Part shown: positions 38,471-48,414 of the stretch, one piece after another | Numbering within the stretch: position 1 is the first letter of the stretch | How the letters are laid out: each line of letters starts with the position of its first letter | IMG/VR virus record: IMGVR_UViG_3300044701_003951 | Coordinates: 1-48,414 of that record | DNA length: 48,414 nt | From: a virus | Strand: one strand, 5' to 3' | Translations under genes and position numbers: made by a program | The notes under the pieces: model-generated | What the model was told of the DNA's origin: nothing | The model's database searches: none | Seen by the model: the letters and a program-made list of their open reading frames with translations, nothing else

Positions 38471-39151
38471 TCAGGCAGGCACCGGAGCGGCGGTGTAGCC
38501 GCACGCCAGCGTCGGCGGACCGATCAGGTCGAGGAACATGTGCTCCGGCGACGAGGTGTCGAGGGTGACACCGGCAGGGACATCCTCGAACGGACCGGTC
38601 GTGAAGTTGGGGTTGTTCTCAGCGAACCCAGCGAGCGACAGCGTGGCGACCTCGTTGGCGAATGCCACGTCACCGAGGGTGAACGTCGCCTTCGGCCAAA
38701 TCACTCGCCACCACTTGGCATCGCCGTAGCCTTCGACGGCGGGGGCGCAGGTGTTGTTGATGGTCATCGCCTTCGTCCAAATCTCGACGGAGACGGGCGA
38801 GGGGCAGGCGCTGCCGATGCCGCGACGGCTGTAGCCGATGATGTCCGCACCGTCGGTGATGAGCGATGCACCGCTGAGCAGTTCGACGAGCGCTGGGTCA
38901 CGGGTGCAGAGTTCGAGACCGAGGTTCATGCGCTTCAACTGATCGCAGTTCTTCATCGAGACGCAAATCTGACCGCAGCCGTTCTTCATCTCGAAGTCCT
39001 CACCCGGGCTGTACTCGGGCGAGGAGGCGAGGCGGACGATCGCCGAGGTGGCGACACTGTTGTTCGCACCGGAGACGAACGTGCAGTCAGTGTTGAGCCG
39101 TGCGACTCTGATGGCGCAAACTTGTGCTGATCCGAAACAGTAAGAGGACAT
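38471..39151 (-). CDS. Major tail (tube) protein
   Basis: 226 aa. Features: 'CTFVSGANNSVATSAIVRLA', 'PGEDFEMKNGCGQICVS', 'RMNLGLELCTRDPALVELLS', 'GADIIGYSRRGIG' and 'WWRVIWPKATFTLGDVAFAN'. This is the typical order of siphoviral tube proteins of actinophages. A leaderless promoter and a dedicated terminator indicate strong single-gene expression, as expected for the tube subunit. Confidence 0.82.
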   Translation of the reverse strand: MSSYCFGSAQVCAIRVARLNTDCTFVSGANNSVATSAIVRLASSPEYSPGEDFEMKNGCGQICVSMKNCDQLKRMNLGLELCTRDPALVELLSGASLITDGADIIGYSRRGIGSACPSPVSVEIWTKAMTINNTCAPAVEGYGDAKWWRVIWPKATFTLGDVAFANEVATLSLAGFAENNPNFTTGPFEDVPAGVTLDTSSPEHMFLDLIGPPTLACGYTAAPVPA

Positions 39152-39157
39152 GCCGAC

Positions 39158-39163
39158 AGTTTA
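39158..39163 (-). promoter_or_regulatory. Leaderless -10 box TAAACT (major tail)
   Basis: Minus strand, TAAACT followed by 6 nt (GTCGGC) and ATG at 39151. No ribosome-binding site. Confidence 0.75.
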
Positions 39164-39190
39164 CGACGGCTCCGAAACCGCTCGTGACGG

Positions 39191-39445
39191 TCACTCCTCC
39201 GTGACGGGCTTCTTCTTCTTCGGAGCCTCTTCGACGACCGCCGCCTCTTCCTCGACCACGGCGACAGGCTCGGGGGCGGGAGCGGGGGCGGGCTTCTCCT
39301 CGACCTTCTTCGCCGACGGAGCGGGAGCGGGTGCGGGGGCGCTCACCTTTGCGTTCGCCTTGGCGATCGCAGCGTCGGCGTGCGCACGGGTCTGCTCTCG
39401 ACGGGCGAGGCGGGCGGACATGATCTCAGACCAGATGTCAGGCAT
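39191..39445 (-). CDS. Ala/Pro/Glu/Lys-rich small protein
   Basis: 84 aa. A helical start (IWSEIMSARLARREQTRAHA) is followed by low-complexity Ala-Pro repeats and an acidic/basic end. Probably disordered. Position between adaptor and major tail suggests a minor virion or assembly role. The -10-like TAGACT (39455-39460) lies 9 nt from the ATG. Confidence 0.55.
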   Translation of the reverse strand: MPDIWSEIMSARLARREQTRAHADAAIAKANAKVSAPAPAPAPSAKKVEEKPAPAPAPEPVAVVEEEAAVVEEAPKKKKPVTEE

Positions 39446-39454
39446 AGTCCGACC

Positions 39455-39460
39455 AGTCTA
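39455..39460 (-). promoter_or_regulatory. -10 box TAGACT, 9 nt from the ATG
   Basis: Minus strand; gap of 9 nt to the ATG at 39445, giving an expected leader of only 2-3 nt. Confidence 0.6.
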
Positions 39461-39462
39461 AC

Positions 39463-40221
39463 TCAGGTGTACGTCCGACGGTTCCTGTTGCGGCGCAACT
39501 GCGGTGTCCACACGAACGACGGCGACTGCATCTTCGTGGGGTTCAGCGTGCTGATGGCGAGGTCGACGACGTAGATGCCGGTCAACTTGTCGCCGAGCAG
39601 GTCTTGCGACGAGGCGACCTCGACCGACATCCCTCGCCGAGAGATGCTCGTGACACGCTCCGGCAACTTGCACTGCCCTGCGCAGGCATCGTTCAGCAGT
39701 TCACAGGCGAGCGTGCGCGCAGCACGCTCAAGGACGTGCGGCACCTCGACCCCATGCGTAACGGTCACCTCGAACACGTACCCGTAGGTGGTGCCGTCGT
39801 ACTCGCTGTCGGGCGCAGCCCACTGGTTCGAGCAGACCGGCCACGGTGTCTGTGGGGTCGACTTCACGAGGAGGTGGAACTCGTCGATGTGGAAGTCCTC
39901 CACGTCCTGATCCTCGCCGTCCATCCGAACAGCGTCGAGCGACGTGACCGGCCAGAGACCGAGGTCGATCGAGTCGACCCCGCAGCAGCACGCAGCGCCC
40001 TCGATGCAGTTGCAGCCACGGCAGATGCGCAGGGTCGTGGTGCACGTCCCGAACTGGCGACCCGTCCAGTAGTAGAGGAGCAGCGAAGCGTCAGCGATCG
40101 CATCGGTGAGGCGCACGTCCTCCTCCGTCAGCCCCAGTTGCTGTGCAATCTCGCAGCAGGCGAGCACCGCTTCTGGAGTCGTGTACGGACCGCACGGCAT
40201 GTAGTCGGTGAACGATGCCAT
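39463..40221 (-). CDS. Head-tail adaptor (connector) protein, Cys-rich
   Basis: 252 aa. The N-terminal helix 'RLTDAIADASLLLYYWTGRQ' (38-57) and the C-terminal 'LPERVTSISRRGMSVEVASS' with GIYVVDLAISTLNP are typical of actinophage head-to-tail adaptors that sit under the portal ring. It has about 14 Cys, including RICRGCNC and AACCCG, more than usual for a virion protein. The ATG has a GAGGAG site and is close to the holin stop. Confidence 0.85.
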   Translation of the reverse strand: MASFTDYMPCGPYTTPEAVLACCEIAQQLGLTEEDVRLTDAIADASLLLYYWTGRQFGTCTTTLRICRGCNCIEGAACCCGVDSIDLGLWPVTSLDAVRMDGEDQDVEDFHIDEFHLLVKSTPQTPWPVCSNQWAAPDSEYDGTTYGYVFEVTVTHGVEVPHVLERAARTLACELLNDACAGQCKLPERVTSISRRGMSVEVASSQDLLGDKLTGIYVVDLAISTLNPTKMQSPSFVWTPQLRRNRNRRTYT

Positions 40222-40222
40222 G

Positions 40223-40435
40223 TCACTCCTCAGTCAGTGCGGCGATCCAAGCCTGTGCGTAGCGGTGGACGGCAGTGAGGACGGGCACGACGAACGAGCC
40301 AGCGAGCGCCGAGAGGACGGTCTGCCGAGACGCATCCCCTGCGACGAGGAGACCCATGAGGATGATGCCGCAACCGGCAGCAGCCTGCACGGTCGTGGCG
40401 AGTACTCGACGAGCAGCGTCAGCGAAAGTGGGCAT
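40223..40435 (-). CDS. Holin-like small membrane protein
   Basis: 70 aa with two likely membrane spans: 'GCGIILMGLLVAG' (about 21-33) and LAGSFVVPVLTAV (about 44-56), charged ends, 21 bp after the endolysin gene. Size and neighbour fit a class II-type holin that lets the endolysin act on the wall. Lethality or pore formation is not visible from sequence. Confidence 0.75.
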   Translation of the reverse strand: MPTFADAARRVLATTVQAAAGCGIILMGLLVAGDASRQTVLSALAGSFVVPVLTAVHRYAQAWIAALTEE

Positions 40436-40441
40436 GCCCCG

Positions 40442-40447
40442 AGAATA
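40442..40447 (-). promoter_or_regulatory. Leaderless -10 box TATTCT (holin)
   Basis: Minus strand, 6 nt (CGGGGC) before the ATG at 40435, inside the endolysin-holin gap. A separate promoter would allow holin timing independent of endolysin. Confidence 0.7.
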
Positions 40448-40455
40448 CTCGCTCG

Positions 40456-41256
40456 TCAGAGGTTGGCGAGAGCGGTGAGGAACTTGCGGTACGCCTCAGC
40501 GGTGACGGGACCGTACACGCCGTCCTGCGTGATCTTGAGCGCCGCCTGCATCCGCTTCACGCCGTCAGCGGTGACGTTGCCGAAGTCGCCGTCGATCGTT
40601 GCGGTGTACCAGTTCCAGAACTTGAGGTGCGACTGGAGGTCTTTCACCTCGCTGCCGACCGAGCCGACCCTGAGCGTGGGGGTGGGAACGTCGACAGCGC
40701 CGCCGGAGGGGGTGGTGGGCAGCGGCAGCGCCCACGTCTTGAGGGTGTGCAACTTGGGGTCGTACGAGCCACGGCTCGTGGGGAACTCGACGGGCTGGAG
40801 GTGCCACGGCTCCTTCATGCTGCCCGAGAGCGAGGCGAACGAGCGCATCCCGTAAGCGGCGATGTGCTTCTCCATCCAACCGTTCTCCCATCCGACCATG
40901 TCGAGCGCTACGCCCCTGAGCACGCCGCCGACGTTGACGGTGCCCTCGTGGTACGAACGATACGGAGGGGCAGCGTGAGCCATCCCTGCGACGACGGCAT
41001 AACGCTTCCCGTTATACCCGCAGCAGCCACCGGAGGCGACTTGGTTGTGGCGCGAGAGGAACAGACTCAACTGCTCCTGCTCTGTGCGGAACGCACCGCC
41101 GACCCCGAGGTCGACCCCGACGCTGAGAGCGTGGTTCATCAGGGCGAGCACCCGCCGTTGAATCTCAGGGTGCAGCCCCGCCCACCGAGACCACGCCGCT
41201 AGTTCAGCGGCGGTGCGTCGTGTGGTTCCGTAGCCAGTGCGGTAGGTCGTTGTCAT
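40456..41256 (-). CDS. Endolysin: M15-type peptidase with peptidoglycan-binding domain
   Basis: 266 aa. Likely zinc ligands: H103 (SYHEG), D119 (GVALDM) and H152 (EPWHLQP), the His-Asp-His set of VanY/M15 peptidases. The C-terminal domain (about 195-262, 'VGSVGSEVKDLQSHLKFWN' and IDGDFGNVTADGVKRMQ) is a PG_binding_1 repeat. No signal peptide, so it needs the holin. It cuts peptide stems of peptidoglycan at the end of infection. Confidence 0.85.
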   Translation of the reverse strand: MTTTYRTGYGTTRRTAAELAAWSRWAGLHPEIQRRVLALMNHALSVGVDLGVGGAFRTEQEQLSLFLSRHNQVASGGCCGYNGKRYAVVAGMAHAAPPYRSYHEGTVNVGGVLRGVALDMVGWENGWMEKHIAAYGMRSFASLSGSMKEPWHLQPVEFPTSRGSYDPKLHTLKTWALPLPTTPSGGAVDVPTPTLRVGSVGSEVKDLQSHLKFWNWYTATIDGDFGNVTADGVKRMQAALKITQDGVYGPVTAEAYRKFLTALANL

Positions 41257-41265
41257 GCTGCCACC

Positions 41266-41271
41266 ACGGTA
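41266..41271 (-). promoter_or_regulatory. Possible -10 box TACCGT (endolysin)
   Basis: Minus strand, 9 nt before the ATG at 41256, in the 18-nt gap after the preceding gene. Weaker than the TAGACT boxes. Confidence 0.4.
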
Positions 41272-41274
41272 GCG

Positions 41275-42036
41275 CTACGGCGCAATCCAGTTTGCCCACA
41301 TGTTCGGACTTTGGAGTGCGACCGTTCCCGTGTTCGTTCCGTATTCTATGTAAGCGACGTAGAGGAAGATTGTCGCCCCTGCGGTGTTGAAGTAGTTCGA
41401 TGTCGTGCCCGTGGCGTAGAGAGTCTCTGCTGTCACGGCGTATGTCCCGAGATTGATGGTCGGTCCATAGAACGTACCCGGGAGAACTCCTCCGCTGATC
41501 GAGAAGTCCACCTTTCCGTGGTTCGTCGATGCGTCCTCCGTGTACGAATCGATCGACGCACTGAACCCGAACGTCCACCACCCAGCCCAAGGAAGGGTGA
41601 GTACCGTGGGGCTGAGGATGTCGAACATGGAGTAGGGGTCAGTGTCTGCGGTGCTGTACTCAACGAGATAGGGGACGTTAGAAACAAGAGGCTCGTAGAG
41701 CAATCCGTTCGAGACCATCGCATACGGTACTGTCGTCCACGCAAGGTCGCAGTCAGCGTCGGAGTTCTTCAGCAGCACCTGATGCGTGGTGCCGCCGAGG
41801 GGGATGCAGTCGGTAGGGATCGTCACCAACTGGCACGCACCTGCGCCGTCGATCACGACCGCCTTGTCGGTGTCGAGCACGTCACGGCTGGGGTCGTTGA
41901 TCGCAGCGAGACCGTTGCAGATGTTCGCACCGATCGTGTACGGCGAGGTTCCCGAGCCTGCACCGGTCACGCTGATCACACTGTCCCCCGAGACGACCGC
42001 ACACAGGCAGTCGGAAGCGCACGTCTTGCAAGCCAT
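41275..42036 (-). CDS. Cys-rich putative structural (head/fibre) protein
   Basis: 253 aa. It begins M-A-C-K-T-C-A-S-D-C-L-C, then 'VISVTGAGSGTSPYTIGANI', and a beta-rich C-terminal half ('PWAGWWTFGFSASIDSYTED') resembling C1q/jelly-roll trimer folds of phage fibres. A leaderless promoter (TAGACT) precedes it. Likely a head decoration or side-fibre protein; uncertain. Confidence 0.6.
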   Translation of the reverse strand: MACKTCASDCLCAVVSGDSVISVTGAGSGTSPYTIGANICNGLAAINDPSRDVLDTDKAVVIDGAGACQLVTIPTDCIPLGGTTHQVLLKNSDADCDLAWTTVPYAMVSNGLLYEPLVSNVPYLVEYSTADTDPYSMFDILSPTVLTLPWAGWWTFGFSASIDSYTEDASTNHGKVDFSISGGVLPGTFYGPTINLGTYAVTAETLYATGTTSNYFNTAGATIFLYVAYIEYGTNTGTVALQSPNMWANWIAP

Positions 42037-42042
42037 GCGCCG

Positions 42043-42048
42043 AGTCTA
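42043..42048 (-). promoter_or_regulatory. Leaderless -10 box TAGACT
   Basis: Minus strand, 6 nt (CGGCGC) before the ATG at 42036. Confidence 0.75.
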
Positions 42049-42053
42049 CCGCC

Positions 42054-42353
42054 TCAGAAGAGAGGCTCTTGAGTGACGGTAGCGCCCTCTAGTTTGTCGA
42101 GGCGGTGGTGGACGGTCTTCATGTCGTCGTTCATGTCCCGCACGAGCGACCTGATCTCCTTCACCTGCTCGATCATCGTCGGCTCGTTCGGACCGACGTG
42201 GTTCACCGCACGGTTCACCTGCCCGATCTCCAGCGCCATCCCCGGCAGGGTCGCCTTCACCGCCTTGGCAACGCGAGAGACCATGACGATGGCAGCGGCA
42301 AGCCCCGCAAGCACGAGGAAGATACCGAAGTCGACGATGGCGCTGGCGATCAC
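42054..42353 (-). CDS. Single-span membrane protein with coiled coil
   Basis: 99 aa, GTG start just after the capsid gene. 'GIFLVLAGLAAAIVMV' (about 10-25) is a membrane helix; the rest is a coiled coil ('MIEQVKEIRSLVRDMNDDMK'). Similar short membrane proteins lie in lysis regions of actinophages and may be holin- or antiholin-like. The role is inferred from position and shape only. Confidence 0.6.
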   Translation of the reverse strand: MIASAIVDFGIFLVLAGLAAAIVMVSRVAKAVKATLPGMALEIGQVNRAVNHVGPNEPTMIEQVKEIRSLVRDMNDDMKTVHHRLDKLEGATVTQEPLF

Positions 42354-42359
42354 TTTGGA

Positions 42360-43271
42360 TCAGAGGGTGAAGTCAACGCCTGCGTAAAGGACAGGGATGG
42401 AGGTGCCTGATCCGTCGCCGTAGGTGGTGAACGAGATGCCGTAGATGCGCTGCGTGTAGACCGTGACCGAGTTGGTCAGGCGATCGATCGCTGAGGAGGG
42501 GTAGCCGAAGGGGTTGTCAGGGGTAGCGGGGACGGGTTCGGGCAGCATGATCAACTCGCTGCGCCGAACCTGAATGCCACTCACTGCGTACATGAAAGTC
42601 TGGTCCGCTGTGGGCGGTGTCTCTCCTGCCGGTGTGGGGAGAACGCCGAGCGCCATCGGTGCGATGACGTTGTCGAGGGGTGAGAGGAAGACGTTTCCTT
42701 CTCGACGGATCACCTGATGGCGGAGGAGGTGGACGATCGTCCGCATGTCGGCGAGGATCGTGTAACGGACTCCAGTATTCGCACCGAGGAAATTGGACTC
42801 CAATTTAGCGAGGGCATCAAGTGGAGACACGAAGCCACCAGTAACAAAATCAAAATAGTTCGCTGGGTTGGTGACGTACGGCATGTCGATGCCGAGAGTT
42901 CCGCCGTACATGAGCATGTACTCGACGACCCATGACTCGTTGGCGAGGAGTGACTCGCGCGTGCGGGTGTACAAGTCCTCGCTGTTCTTGTTGAAGGCGG
43001 AGGTGGTCTGTGCAACGCTCGAAAGGAACGGCTGCACGGTCGTCACATGGCACTCGTTGAGACCGCTTGCGTTGGTTCCGTCACAGAAAGCGATCGGGAA
43101 ATTGCCCGTCCAGCCCGGGTTGATCCCCGAGGTATAGAAGTAGCCGCCCTCCCACCGAAGGTTGGGGTCGTTGATGACCTCGACGGCGTTGAGGATCGAG
43201 ACACGAGAGGGCAGGAACGGCGGGTACGGAACCTGCACATACCCGGGGGCGACGTTGTACTGAGTAGACAC
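42360..43271 (-). CDS. Major capsid protein candidate (HK97-like)
   Basis: 303 aa, GTG start. Layout matches a class of short actinophage capsid proteins: 'LNECHVTTVQPFLSSVAQTT' (where capsids of this type have V-x-P-F), 'ESLLANESWVVEYMLMYGG' as the helix before the spine, a helix followed by 'GVRYTILADMRTIVHLLRHQ', and 'RLTNSVTVYTQRIYGISF' near the end. A tail-fibre identity is possible but the helix pattern favours capsid. Scaffold, protease and portal genes are not in view. Confidence 0.65.
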   Translation of the reverse strand: MSTQYNVAPGYVQVPYPPFLPSRVSILNAVEVINDPNLRWEGGYFYTSGINPGWTGNFPIAFCDGTNASGLNECHVTTVQPFLSSVAQTTSAFNKNSEDLYTRTRESLLANESWVVEYMLMYGGTLGIDMPYVTNPANYFDFVTGGFVSPLDALAKLESNFLGANTGVRYTILADMRTIVHLLRHQVIRREGNVFLSPLDNVIAPMALGVLPTPAGETPPTADQTFMYAVSGIQVRRSELIMLPEPVPATPDNPFGYPSSAIDRLTNSVTVYTQRIYGISFTTYGDGSGTSIPVLYAGVDFTL

Positions 43272-43280
43272 GTTGCCGCC

Positions 43281-43286
43281 AGTCTA
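43281..43286 (-). promoter_or_regulatory. -10 box TAGACT before the capsid gene
   Basis: Minus strand, 9 nt from the GTG at 43271; expected leader of 2-3 nt. Confidence 0.65.
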
Positions 43287-43328
43287 CTGTCGGCGACACC
43301 GTTCAGCGGAACACGGTGACGCTCAGCG

Positions 43329-46022
<2,694 letters not shown>

Positions 46023-46060
46023 CTCTGATTGTGGTTGATGGTTCCGCTGGTCAGTTGGGG

Positions 46061-46228
46061 TCAGGAGGGCGTGGCACGATCGCAAGGTCTGCGGGTGAAC
46101 TGGTGCCGGTTGCGGAGCATGATGGTGAGGTCGTCGGCATGTTCGGGCATGGTGGTGAGGATGCGTTGGACGGCACAGGTTGGCCCTTGCAGTTTCGCTG
46201 CCGCTAAAGCGTCATCTAAGAGTCCCAC
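46061..46228 (-). CDS. Small hypothetical protein
   Basis: 55 aa, GTG start with AGGAGG just upstream. GLLDDALAAAKLQGPTCAV, then helical 'LTTMPEHADDLTIMLRNR'. It resembles the N-terminal part of small actinophage helix-turn-helix proteins, but is too short to contain the whole fold. It may be truncated. Confidence 0.45.
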   Translation of the reverse strand: MGLLDDALAAAKLQGPTCAVQRILTTMPEHADDLTIMLRNRHQFTRRPCDRATPS

Positions 46229-46277
46229 GGTGCCTCCTGTGGCGGTGGTTGGCGGCTCGGTCAGAGCGGCCCTTCCC

Positions 46278-46391
46278 TCATTCCGGTTGCGGGCCAGGCG
46301 GGAACTGCTGCTGGCTTACGTTGCCATCAGCATCGCTGGTAATGACAATCCAGCCGTCCGACTCGTTGCCGATGATAGTCGCCGTTGTCAT
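46278..46391 (-). CDS. Micro-protein after the tail-fibre gene
   Basis: 37 aa (starts MTTATIIGNESDG, ends FPPGPQPE), ATG overlapping the fibre gene stop by 4 nt (ATGA). The gene overlap is the main support. Function unknown. Confidence 0.45.
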   Translation of the reverse strand: MTTATIIGNESDGWIVITSDADGNVSQQQFPPGPQPE

Positions 46392-47770
46392 GCGCCCGTC
46401 CTTGTGAGTGCTAGGCGTGTAATGAGGCAACTGTAGGCAGACGACGAAGCATTCTTGCCAGTGATCTCAACACGAAGAGTCTTTCGCCCAGCGGTCGCAA
46501 TTGCAATGGAGGTGAGGCGGGACAACGTCGGAGTGGTCGAAGCGGCGTACATGTCAATCGTTCCAAGCGAACTGCCATCCAGTTTGATTGTGATGATCGC
46601 TCGGTTGTTGCCGAATGAAGTAATCGCCATGAGCGCATAGGTGCCAGAATCAACGGTGATCGGCCATTCCAGATAGCCGCCGGTCGTGGAACCACTCCCA
46701 GCGGAATACCACAGTTCGTTTGATGACGACACCATCGCCCATGTTCCCGAAGTGTTGTCAATTGCTGAAGGGTTGAACACCTCAACCGGAATATGCCTCG
46801 GATTCAGACTTGTGTCAGGCGCTGCCGCCCACTTGATGCCGTTAGGCGATGCTGCATCAGCCGTGAGAACAAATCCGTCCGTACCGACCGCCAACCGTGC
46901 GGCGGTGTCCGCAGCCGACGCCACGATCAGGTCGCCCTTCGCATCCAGCAACGTGGCAGGGATACCAGAAGCGGCAGGTGCAGCGTTAGCCCATACCGTC
47001 CCGTTGTAGGTCAGCACCTCACCCGCAGTCGGTGAGGTCAACGTCACCGACTCGTCGTTCGACAACTGGGAACCGAACGCCACCCGCACGAACAGTTCCC
47101 CAACCGTCGCCGAATCGGTGATCACCAACGCCACGATTGTTTTCCAGTTCGGTGCGGTCGGGGCGGTGGCAGTCAACCCGCCAGGGGTGGCAGGGTCGGC
47201 GTACAGGATGTCACCCTCCGACCAGACGGTGGTATCAATCTGGCGTACCTTGCCGAACGCCACCACCAACCCCTCCGCACCCTGCGCAATGTCAGCCGCC
47301 GCCAACCCCATCAGCCGCTGCGACGGGATGTTGGTGAGGGCACCGTACGAGGTGCGTGCCTTTGCCACCAGAATCTGCCCGCTGTTGCCGACGGTGCCAA
47401 CCGCCATACACAGGTCACCCTTGCTGATCGCCTCGTCGGCTTTGACACGGTAGAAACTGTGTTCCATGACACGGCCGGTGACGCCGCCGCCGTTCATGCC
47501 GAGTGCGAGGGTGCCTTCGTCCGCATCCCACGCCACCTGTCCAGCGACAGGCTCCTCGGCGGCAGTGACATCGAACTGAATCAAATCGACAGTGGGTTCG
47601 TCCGTCCACGCAGCGTCGTAGTTGGTGCCGCTGTTCTTGACGAGGAGGTCACCGGTAGCGCCGCCGACAGGGACACCCTGACCCGCTGGACCGGTCGGTC
47701 CTACCGGTCCTTGCTCACCGACAAGGATCGGGGTCCACACTCCACCGACGTACTGCTTGATGACGGTCAT
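46388..47770 (-). CDS. Tail fibre protein with short collagen-like start
   Basis: 460 aa. 'EQGPVGPTGPAGQG' (19-32) is a brief collagen segment, then 'DLLVKNSGTNYDAAWTDEP', a fibre-repeat style domain, and a C-terminal beta domain ('SFGNNRAIITIKLDGSSLG'). Such proteins sit on the tail tip or as side fibres. It overlaps the stop of the small gene before it. Confidence 0.75.
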   Translation of the reverse strand: MTVIKQYVGGVWTPILVGEQGPVGPTGPAGQGVPVGGATGDLLVKNSGTNYDAAWTDEPTVDLIQFDVTAAEEPVAGQVAWDADEGTLALGMNGGGVTGRVMEHSFYRVKADEAISKGDLCMAVGTVGNSGQILVAKARTSYGALTNIPSQRLMGLAAADIAQGAEGLVVAFGKVRQIDTTVWSEGDILYADPATPGGLTATAPTAPNWKTIVALVITDSATVGELFVRVAFGSQLSNDESVTLTSPTAGEVLTYNGTVWANAAPAASGIPATLLDAKGDLIVASAADTAARLAVGTDGFVLTADAASPNGIKWAAAPDTSLNPRHIPVEVFNPSAIDNTSGTWAMVSSSNELWYSAGSGSTTGGYLEWPITVDSGTYALMAITSFGNNRAIITIKLDGSSLGTIDMYAASTTPTLSRLTSIAIATAGRKTLRVEITGKNASSSAYSCLITRLALTRTGA

Positions 47771-48069
47771 AGCGGACCCTCCTGCTCAACGTAGTACCAC
47801 GCCTGCGCCTCGTCAATGAGCGCCTGCTCCGGCTGGTTGACGGCGTTAGCGGCGTCAGCGAGGCTGACCGTGCCGCTGATGACGAGCAGGGTGGCGAGTG
47901 CGCCGGTTTCGTCCAACGGTTGCGGGCCGTACTGGAGCCATTCCGCGTCTGTCATTGGGCGGGTGGCGATGACGACGCCGTATTCCTCACGGGTGTAGGT
48001 GCGCGTGGTGAGGTCGTAGCAGTCGGCAGCGATGCACACGCCGTTGCTGAAGGTTTCATTGCGGATCAT
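47767..48069 (-). CDS. Small protein next to the tail fibre genes
   Basis: 100 aa, overlapping neighbours on both sides (ATGA). 'REEYGVVIATRPMTDAEWLQ' and an Ala-rich C-terminal helix. Possibly a fibre assembly factor by position; no family recognised. Confidence 0.55.
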   Translation of the reverse strand: MIRNETFSNGVCIAADCYDLTTRTYTREEYGVVIATRPMTDAEWLQYGPQPLDETGALATLLVISGTVSLADAANAVNQPEQALIDEAQAWYYVEQEGPL

Positions 48070-48414
48070 GGTGCCGTCGATTCGTAGAGAATGATTGGCG
48101 ATTGAACCCCGACAAAGTTTGTCGGCGATGGAGACGCTGGAAGGCCTGCGCTGTAATCAACTGCAGTCAGACGCTTGCCCAATATCAAGTTCACGCTTGC
48201 CATTGATGACGCACCGAAAGACGACCACACTGCGTTCGCTCTGGCAAATCGAACAGTTGAATGATCTGAAAACCACGCGCAGACGAAGAAATAGCCTCCC
48301 ACGGTTGCGGAACCGGACGCTGTTTTTGCTCCTGTAGTGCTGGAATCAATGAGGCCGAAGTCTGAAATCAATGTTCCGACGGAAAGCGATGATAAGGCCT
48401 GATAGACGCCAAGG
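48066..48414 (-). CDS. Tail fibre-like protein, 3' part only (runs off the right edge)
   Basis: The minus-strand frame is open from the window edge to the TGA at 48066, about 115 residues. Beta-rich sequence ('SATVGGYFFVCAWFSD', 'ASMASVNLILGK') and its place upstream of the fibre genes suggest another fibre or tail-tip protein. The start lies outside the window. Confidence 0.6.
   Translation of the reverse strand, partial: LGVYQALSSLSVGTLISDFGLIDSSTTGAKTASGSATVGGYFFVCAWFSDHSTVRFARANAVWSSFGASSMASVNLILGKRLTAVDYSAGLPASPSPTNFVGVQSPIILYESTAP

Overview
This window is part of a high-GC, tailed siphovirus-type bacteriophage genome. Phage hallmarks are a tape measure protein, tail chaperones with a frameshift signal, a head-tail adaptor, an HK97-like capsid candidate, a holin/endolysin pair, a family A DNA polymerase and an rIIA/rIIB pair. 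High GC, abundant GTG starts, protein families typical of actinobacteriophages and promoters whose -10 box lies 6-9 nt from the start codon (leaderless mRNA style) all suggest an actinobacterial (Actinomycetota) host. The exact host cannot be named. I see no integrase, repressor, tRNA, terminase or portal; the packaging genes probably lie outside the window.

Left arm (1-27.3 kb), almost all + strand. 0.2-3.9 kb is a string of very small, translationally coupled genes, several sharing an 'A-E-I-E-R-L-R' coiled-coil motif and a repeated stop/start junction. 3.9-12.1 kb is a modification island: a Mom-like acyltransferase, three glycosyltransferases, a SAM methyltransferase, a DNA methyltransferase and an ABC-ATPase/GNAT fusion, with small zinc-finger-like proteins between them. 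12.1-15.4 kb holds a SprT-like protease, a ClpP-like protease and a MazG-like pyrophosphohydrolase. 15.4-19.1 kb holds rIIA and rIIB, closed by a hairpin. 19.2-27.3 kb holds a secreted lysozyme-fold enzyme, then the replication and recombination block: PolA, RuvC-like resolvase, SNF2 helicase, Cas4/RecB-like Fe-S nuclease, Sak4-like ATPase and a putative ssDNA-binding protein.

A strong hairpin at 27.3 kb separates this arm from the right arm (27.3-48.4 kb), which is mainly - strand and encodes the virion and lysis functions. Read right to left: tail fibres including a large collagen-like fibre, major capsid, a membrane protein, a Cys-rich structural protein, endolysin, holin, head-tail adaptor, major tail protein, tail terminator, gp10-like neck protein, tape measure, Gp37-like tail protein, an M15-domain tail protein and small distal genes. 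Two + strand islands interrupt it: a 69-aa gene at 30.1 kb and the tail-chaperone/minor-tail block at 35.1-37.1 kb, which is divergent from the tape measure gene.

The most unusual signals are regulatory and architectural: many single-gene leaderless promoters, two copies of a 23-bp operator in front of matching promoters, back-to-back overlapping promoters, an apparently inverted tail segment, and the dense modification island.
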